Of a stretch of DNA of 16,780 nucleotides, positions 13,451 to 16,780 are shown one piece after another. How positions within the stretch are numbered: the first letter of the stretch is position 1; every line of letters starts with the position of its first letter. The stretch is from an uncultured Muribaculaceae bacterium (GTDB lineage: Bacteria > Bacteroidota > Bacteroidia > Bacteroidales > Muribaculaceae), in contig CAJUHX010000022.1 in the NCBI GenBank assembly GCA_910586455.1, positions 1-16,780 on the forward strand, read 5' to 3'. The notes under the pieces were generated by a model. It did not search any database. It was not told the DNA's origin and worked only from the letters and a program-made list of their open reading frames with translations. A program made the translations under genes and the position numbers.

Positions 13451-15148
13451 TTAAATTTTGGAGTTGACAATCTCGAGTATGCGGCCTTCAGCCTCAACTG
13501 CTGTGGCTGCTATTGCGGCTGCTTCGTCGGTAAGGCGGTCGGCTGCCTCGCGGTCTTTAAGGCCGGCGGCATTTATGCGCACATTGAGCTGTGCGCCCAG
13601 CACTGCGCTGCGTGCAGCCAGAGCGCCCACGCCTGCATCGGAAACCGATGCCGGGTTGCCTTTCTCGGCCATTGCTTCAAGCAGCGGCATGGTCTTTACG
13701 GCCACCTGCATGGTGCGCAGCGGCACCTGAGTGGCGTATAGGGTGGCTGCCTCGAGAGCTGCGTCGCGTGCGGCCTTCTCTTCGTCGCTGCCTTTTGGCA
13801 GGCCTAAGGCGGCCATAATGCGGTTGAAAGCCTCGGTGTCTTCATCTACAAGGTGCAGCAACTCGGCGAGCAGCAGCTGGCCCTGTTCGGCATAGTCGCT
13901 GAACTCGCGCCAGAGTTCGTCCCAGCCCGGTTTGTGGGCCGAGAGGTTGGCCACCATGGTGCCGAGGGCGGCAGCCAAAGCGCCCATATAGGCAGAAATA
14001 GAGCCTCCGCCGGGGGCGGGAGATTCCGATGCGGTTTCGTCGGCGAAGGCGGCGCAGGTCATGCCGGTGAGTTTGCCGGGGCAGTTGCCTTTGCCGATTT
14101 TATATTCAATTATTTTTTCTTCGGCCTTGAACGGAGCCAGCTGGTCGAGGCTCATGCTCTTGATGGCCAGGCGAATGATTTCGCTTTCGGATATACCGGT
14201 AGAGCGCTGCTGTTTGTGCAGGAAATATTTGCCTGCATCGACAATGGCGCGCTTGGGTACCAGACCTACAATTTCGGCGCCGGTAACGCGCACTCCGCGG
14301 GCCTGGGCGGCACGGCTTACTTCGTCGAAGGCTACATGCAGCGGAGTTTTGTTTATGTCGGTTATATTCATGCTCACCTGGGCAATGCCGTATTCGTCGA
14401 TAAACCAGCCTATGGCCTTAGTGCCCTTGAGAGTGCCAGGCAGCATTATGGTTTTGCCGTTTTCGTCCTTCATGGGTTTGCCGTTGGGTTTGCCGCCTTC
14501 GCGCTGCGGGCGCCCCTTTTCGCGCACGTCGAAAGCTATGGCGTTGGCGCGGCGGGTGCTGGTGGTGTTGAGGTTGAAGTTAACGGCAATGAGGAAGTCA
14601 CGGGCGCCTACTGCAGTAGCGCCAGTGCGGGCTATGTCGGAGTCGAACGGACGGTCGCCGAAGTCAGCTCCCTGACCTTCGTGGCCCATACGTTCAGCCA
14701 GACCTTCGTATTCGCCCTTGCGGCATACAGCCAGGTTTTTGCGTTCGGGAGTAAATGCGGCAGCTTCGTAGCAGTAGGTGGGCACACCTGTTTCGTTGCT
14801 GATACGCTCGGCGAGCTTGCGTGCCATTTCGGCACATTCTTCGAGGGTTACGCCTGCCACCGGAATGAGGGGGCATACGTCGGTGGCACCCATGCGGGGG
14901 TGTGCTCCGTGGTGCTTGCTCATGTCGATTACCTGCGATGCTTTTTTAACAGCCCTGAAAGCGGCTTCGACCACGGCCTCGGGTTCGCCCACAAAGGTCA
15001 CTACGGTGCGGTTGGTGGCCTCGCCCGGGTCTACGTCGAGCAGACTAACGCCGGGAACGGCCTCGATGATGTCGGTTATTTCTTTGATTACATGCATGTT
15101 GCGACCCTCGCTGAAATTGGGCACGCATTCGATTATACGCTGGTTCAT
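13451..15148 (-). CDS. ftcD: Glutamate formimidoyltransferase / formimidoyltetrahydrofolate cyclodeaminase (fused)
   Basis: The enzyme moves the formimino group of formiminoglutamate to tetrahydrofolate, releasing glutamate, and then deaminates the product to 5,10-methenyl-THF and ammonia. The N-terminal transferase starts IIECVPNFSEGRN and has the histidine-rich active site SKHHGAHPRMGATD (His83 is the likely catalytic base). A lysine/glycine-rich segment lies at about 230-260. The cyclodeaminase domain starts near residue 365 with SESPAPGGGSISAYMGALAA. The 565 residues are close to the 541 of the mammalian enzyme. The start at 15148 is favoured because an upstream in-frame ATG at 15196 lies above the promoter -7 element. 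It is the first gene of the hut operon, and no hutG/hutF route is present. Confidence 0.96.
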   Translation of the reverse strand: MNQRIIECVPNFSEGRNMHVIKEITDIIEAVPGVSLLDVDPGEATNRTVVTFVGEPEAVVEAAFRAVKKASQVIDMSKHHGAHPRMGATDVCPLIPVAGVTLEECAEMARKLAERISNETGVPTYCYEAAAFTPERKNLAVCRKGEYEGLAERMGHEGQGADFGDRPFDSDIARTGATAVGARDFLIAVNFNLNTTSTRRANAIAFDVREKGRPQREGGKPNGKPMKDENGKTIMLPGTLKGTKAIGWFIDEYGIAQVSMNITDINKTPLHVAFDEVSRAAQARGVRVTGAEIVGLVPKRAIVDAGKYFLHKQQRSTGISESEIIRLAIKSMSLDQLAPFKAEEKIIEYKIGKGNCPGKLTGMTCAAFADETASESPAPGGGSISAYMGALAAALGTMVANLSAHKPGWDELWREFSDYAEQGQLLLAELLHLVDEDTEAFNRIMAALGLPKGSDEEKAARDAALEAATLYATQVPLRTMQVAVKTMPLLEAMAEKGNPASVSDAGVGALAARSAVLGAQLNVRINAAGLKDREAADRLTDEAAAIAATAVEAEGRILEIVNSKI

Positions 15149-15172
15149 AAGGTGTTTTTTTATGGTAATATG

Positions 15173-15204
15173 CAAAGGTAATAAAAATTTGCTCACTTAC
15201 CAAA
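15173..15204 (-). promoter_or_regulatory. Promoter of the hut operon
   Basis: On the minus strand TTTG (15201-15204) is followed after exactly 20 nt by TACCTTTG (15173-15180), a full match to the Bacteroidota TTTG-N20-TAnnTTTG pattern. Transcription should start near 15166, leaving a short leader of about 20 nt before the ftcD ATG at 15148. The TTTG lies at the end of the T run of the preceding rpmE2 terminator. Confidence 0.85.
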
Positions 15205-15258
15205 AAAACACAGCAAAGCAAGCGCCGCAGATGCTTCCGGAGGCATCTGCGGCGCTTG
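15202..15258 (-). terminator. Intrinsic terminator after rpmE2
   Basis: A perfect 16-bp stem (15219-15234 with 15243-15258), extended by further pairs around an 8-nt centre, lies 24 nt after the rpmE2 stop. On the minus strand a T run follows at 15202-15208. It should end the rpmE2 transcript just before the hut promoter. Confidence 0.8.
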
Positions 15259-15282
15259 TATCAGTTATGACCGTGAGAATGA

Positions 15283-15537
15283 TTACTTCTTGTTGCGGTT
15301 GCCGTAGCGGCTCATGAACTTGTCTACGCGACCTGCGGTGTCGACGAGTTTCTGCTTGCCGGTGAAGAAGGGGTGCGACGAGCTGGTGATTTCAAGTTTT
15401 ACCAGAGGGTAGGTTTTGCCGTCAACTTCGATGGTTTCGCGTGAAGCCACGGTGCTGCGGGTGATAAAAATCTCGTCGTTCGACATATCTTTGAACACGA
15501 CTTCGCGATAGTCGGAGGGATGAATGTCTTTTTTCAT
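15283..15537 (-). CDS. rpmE2: Ribosomal protein L31, type B (zinc-free)
   Basis: This 84-residue protein of the large ribosomal subunit has the type B L31 sequence: MKKDIHPSDYREVVFKDMS at the start, TSSSHPFFTGKQKLVDTAGR in the middle, and a basic tail (RYGNRNKK). It lacks all the cysteines of the zinc-binding form, so it needs no zinc. The start at 15537 is chosen because family members begin there; the in-frame ATG at 15564 would add nine unrelated residues. It has its own promoter about 75 nt upstream and a terminator downstream, so it appears to be a single-gene unit. In some bacteria the zinc-free form replaces a zinc-binding one under zinc starvation. Whether a second copy exists here cannot be seen. 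Confidence 0.97.
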   Translation of the reverse strand: MKKDIHPSDYREVVFKDMSNDEIFITRSTVASRETIEVDGKTYPLVKLEITSSSHPFFTGKQKLVDTAGRVDKFMSRYGNRNKK

Positions 15538-15555
15538 TGTTATTGCTAAAGTTTT

Positions 15556-15565
15556 GTTGATCAAC
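15556..15565. repeat. 10-bp palindrome in the rpmE2 leader
   Basis: GTTGATCAAC lies 18 nt upstream of the rpmE2 start codon, inside the predicted 5' untranslated region. It may be chance. No regulator can be assigned. Confidence 0.5.
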
Positions 15566-15609
15566 TATTTGAAATTTTCGCTGGTAAGGCGTAGTTTCGT
15601 AATGGCCTG

Positions 15610-15641
15610 CAAAGGTACGAATTATTTGTGTAACTGCCAAA
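15610..15641 (-). promoter_or_regulatory. Promoter of rpmE2
   Basis: The minus strand reads TTTG (15638-15641), then 20 nt, then TACCTTTG (15610-15617), a full match to the Bacteroidota promoter pattern. Transcription would start near 15603 and give a leader of about 65 nt before the rpmE2 ATG at 15537. Confidence 0.85.
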
Positions 15642-15677
15642 TATTTTTTTGTTCGGCAAATAATTATAAGCTGTCGG

Positions 15678-16451
15678 TCATAGCTCGCGGTCGCTGTCGT
15701 AGAGGCGGCGGATGTGTTTTACGGCTTCCATGTCGGTCTGGTCGGCCCGGGCCGGTACTATCGATATGAATTCGTTGCCGAGCCAGTATTCGTCGGTGTC
15801 GTCGGCATCGGGTTCTTCGTTTACAAAGCGGCCTGTAAGCCAGTAGAAGGGGTGTCCTTCGGGGTCGAGGTAGCGCGAGTATTCTTCGCTCCAGTGCCCT
15901 TTGGCGGCGCGGCACACCCGTACGCCTTTTGGTTCGACTTTAGCGGGAATGTTCACGTTGAGGCAGATACCCGGTTCAATCCTGTTTTCAATTACTTTGG
16001 CGGCTATTTCGCGTATGAACGGCATGCCGAAGCTGAAGTCAGCCTTGAGCGAGTGATGTAGCAGCGAGAATCCTACCGAGGGTATTCCGGCCATACAGCC
16101 TTCGAGGGCGGCTCCCATAGTGCCGGAGTAGGTTATGGCTGTGCCGGAGTTTGAACCGTGGTTGATGCCCGAGAACAGAAAGTCGGGTTTGCGTGGCATC
16201 ACGGCTGCGAGGCCGAGTTTCACGCAGTCGACCGGAGTGCCGTTGACCGAGAACACGCGGGTGTCGCCGTAGTCGGGCAGCGAGTTTATACGCAGGGCTG
16301 TATTTACTGAGATGGCCGACGACATGCCGCTCTGCGGGCGTGCCGGAGCTACGGCTATTACGTTGCCGAACTCCTGCAGCACATCAATCAGACGGTAAAG
16401 GCCGGGGGCGTTCACGCTGTCGTCGTTGGTTACCATTATAAGTGGTTTCAT
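15678..16451 (-). CDS. surE: 5'/3'-nucleotidase SurE
   Basis: SurE is a metal-dependent phosphatase that acts on nucleoside 5'- and 3'-monophosphates, and in some species on short polyphosphate. It is linked to stress and stationary-phase survival. The 257-residue length is normal. The metal site is visible as Asp10 and Asp11 (VTNDDS), Ser41 (RPQSGMSS) and Asn97 (FSGINHGSNSG). These are each two positions from those I recall for the Thermotoga enzyme. The stretch VNGTPVDCVKLG is also typical. It starts 42 nt after the stop of the cysteine-rich gene to its right, and I see no promoter in that gap, so the two may be co-transcribed. No clear terminator follows before the rpmE2 promoter. Confidence 0.97.
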   Translation of the reverse strand: MKPLIMVTNDDSVNAPGLYRLIDVLQEFGNVIAVAPARPQSGMSSAISVNTALRINSLPDYGDTRVFSVNGTPVDCVKLGLAAVMPRKPDFLFSGINHGSNSGTAITYSGTMGAALEGCMAGIPSVGFSLLHHSLKADFSFGMPFIREIAAKVIENRIEPGICLNVNIPAKVEPKGVRVCRAAKGHWSEEYSRYLDPEGHPFYWLTGRFVNEEPDADDTDEYWLGNEFISIVPARADQTDMEAVKHIRRLYDSDREL

Positions 16452-16493
16452 TATATATATGTTGTTAGGTGTTAATCTACTGTTTGGCGAGGC

Positions 16494-16780
16494 TTACATC
16501 CACTCGCAGGCTTCGCGTCGGCTGGGGCCGTATTTTACTGTTGCCGGAGGCAGTATGCAATAGCGGCAGAATGGCACCGGAGAGTCGCGCAGTGCCTTTA
16601 TCTGCTCTACCGAGTTTATCCTGTCCACTTGCAGCCAGTCGGCGGCGGTATGTTTGAAGTGGGTATCGCAGGCTTTGTTCAGGTGTCCTACACAGGCGCT
16701 GATTGAGCATGGAAACAGACGGTTGCCAATCACCGACAGACAGCCGAAATTGTAGCATTTGAAGTGCGACTTGCGGGCGT
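16494..16780 (-). CDS. Cysteine-rich, radical-SAM/SPASM-like protein, C-terminal part only
   Basis: The frame enters from the right edge and ends with TAA at 16494-16496; about 95 residues are visible. They contain clustered cysteines: CYNFGC near the entry, PCSISACVGHLNKAC, and FCRYC about 25 residues from the end. Such spacing suits an auxiliary iron-sulfur region of the SPASM or twitch type at the C terminus of a radical SAM enzyme. The N-terminal CxxxCxxC motif that would prove this lies outside the window. No substrate can be proposed. It lies upstream of surE on the same strand. A competing frame over the same bases was discarded because it lacks any conserved pattern. Confidence 0.7.
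   Translation of the reverse strand, partial: ARKSHFKCYNFGCLSVIGNRLFPCSISACVGHLNKACDTHFKHTAADWLQVDRINSVEQIKALRDSPVPFCRYCILPPATVKYGPSRREACEWM

Noticed and set aside
13853..15181. A 442-codon open frame on the plus strand opposite ftcD.
   Set aside because: It is antisense to a clearly conserved enzyme, is rich in Gly, Ala, Phe and His as expected of a mirror frame, crosses the hut promoter, and shows no recognisable domain.
15149..15196. N-terminal extension of ftcD to an ATG at 15194-15196.
   Set aside because: It would start upstream of the -7 promoter element at 15173-15180, and the family begins at MNQRIIECVPNF.
16477..16758. A 93-codon frame on the minus strand at the right edge.
   Set aside because: The overlapping frame ending at 16494 has clustered cysteines typical of an iron-sulfur domain and stays open to the edge. 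This one shows no pattern.

Overview
All genes in this window lie on the minus strand. The sequence looks like a chromosomal stretch of a Bacteroidota species, most likely in the order Bacteroidales. Two promoters match the Bacteroidota pattern TTTG-N20-TAnnTTTG exactly, starts lack Shine-Dalgarno sites and sit behind A-rich leaders, and the urocanase and the fused formiminotransferase-cyclodeaminase resemble the forms I recall from Bacteroides relatives. I cannot name the genus. The fairly G+C-rich coding sequence would suit a Muribaculaceae-like gut organism, but that is a guess.

Region 1 (1-8481) is a complete type I-C (Dvulg) CRISPR-Cas locus. In transcription order it holds a candidate promoter, cas3, cas5c, cas8c, cas7c, cas4, cas1, cas2, a leader of about 168 nt, and an array of 32-nt repeats. 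Twelve identical repeats are visible and the array runs off the left edge. The cas8c gene carries an A-rich stretch before an in-frame ATG that would make the small subunit Cas11c separately. The leader holds three copies of the palindrome TTCGCGAA and a perfect 12-bp inverted repeat.

Region 2 (8517-15204) is a complete histidine-utilisation operon: promoter, ftcD, hutU, hutH, hutI, and a branched terminator. Together the four enzymes would take histidine through urocanate, imidazolone propionate and formiminoglutamate to glutamate, ammonia and a one-carbon unit on tetrahydrofolate. No hut regulator or transporter is in the window. Palindromic or hairpin-forming DNA occurs at or near every junction of this operon.

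Region 3 (15202-16780) holds rpmE2 (zinc-free ribosomal protein L31) with its own promoter and terminator, surE (survival nucleotidase), and the C-terminal end of a cysteine-rich, radical-SAM-like protein that enters from the right edge.

I see no insertion sequence, tRNA or rRNA. The most notable points are the probable internal Cas11c start, the leader palindromes, the in-frame cas7c/cas4 junction with no gap, and the series of RNA structures in the hut operon. The system types themselves are known ones.
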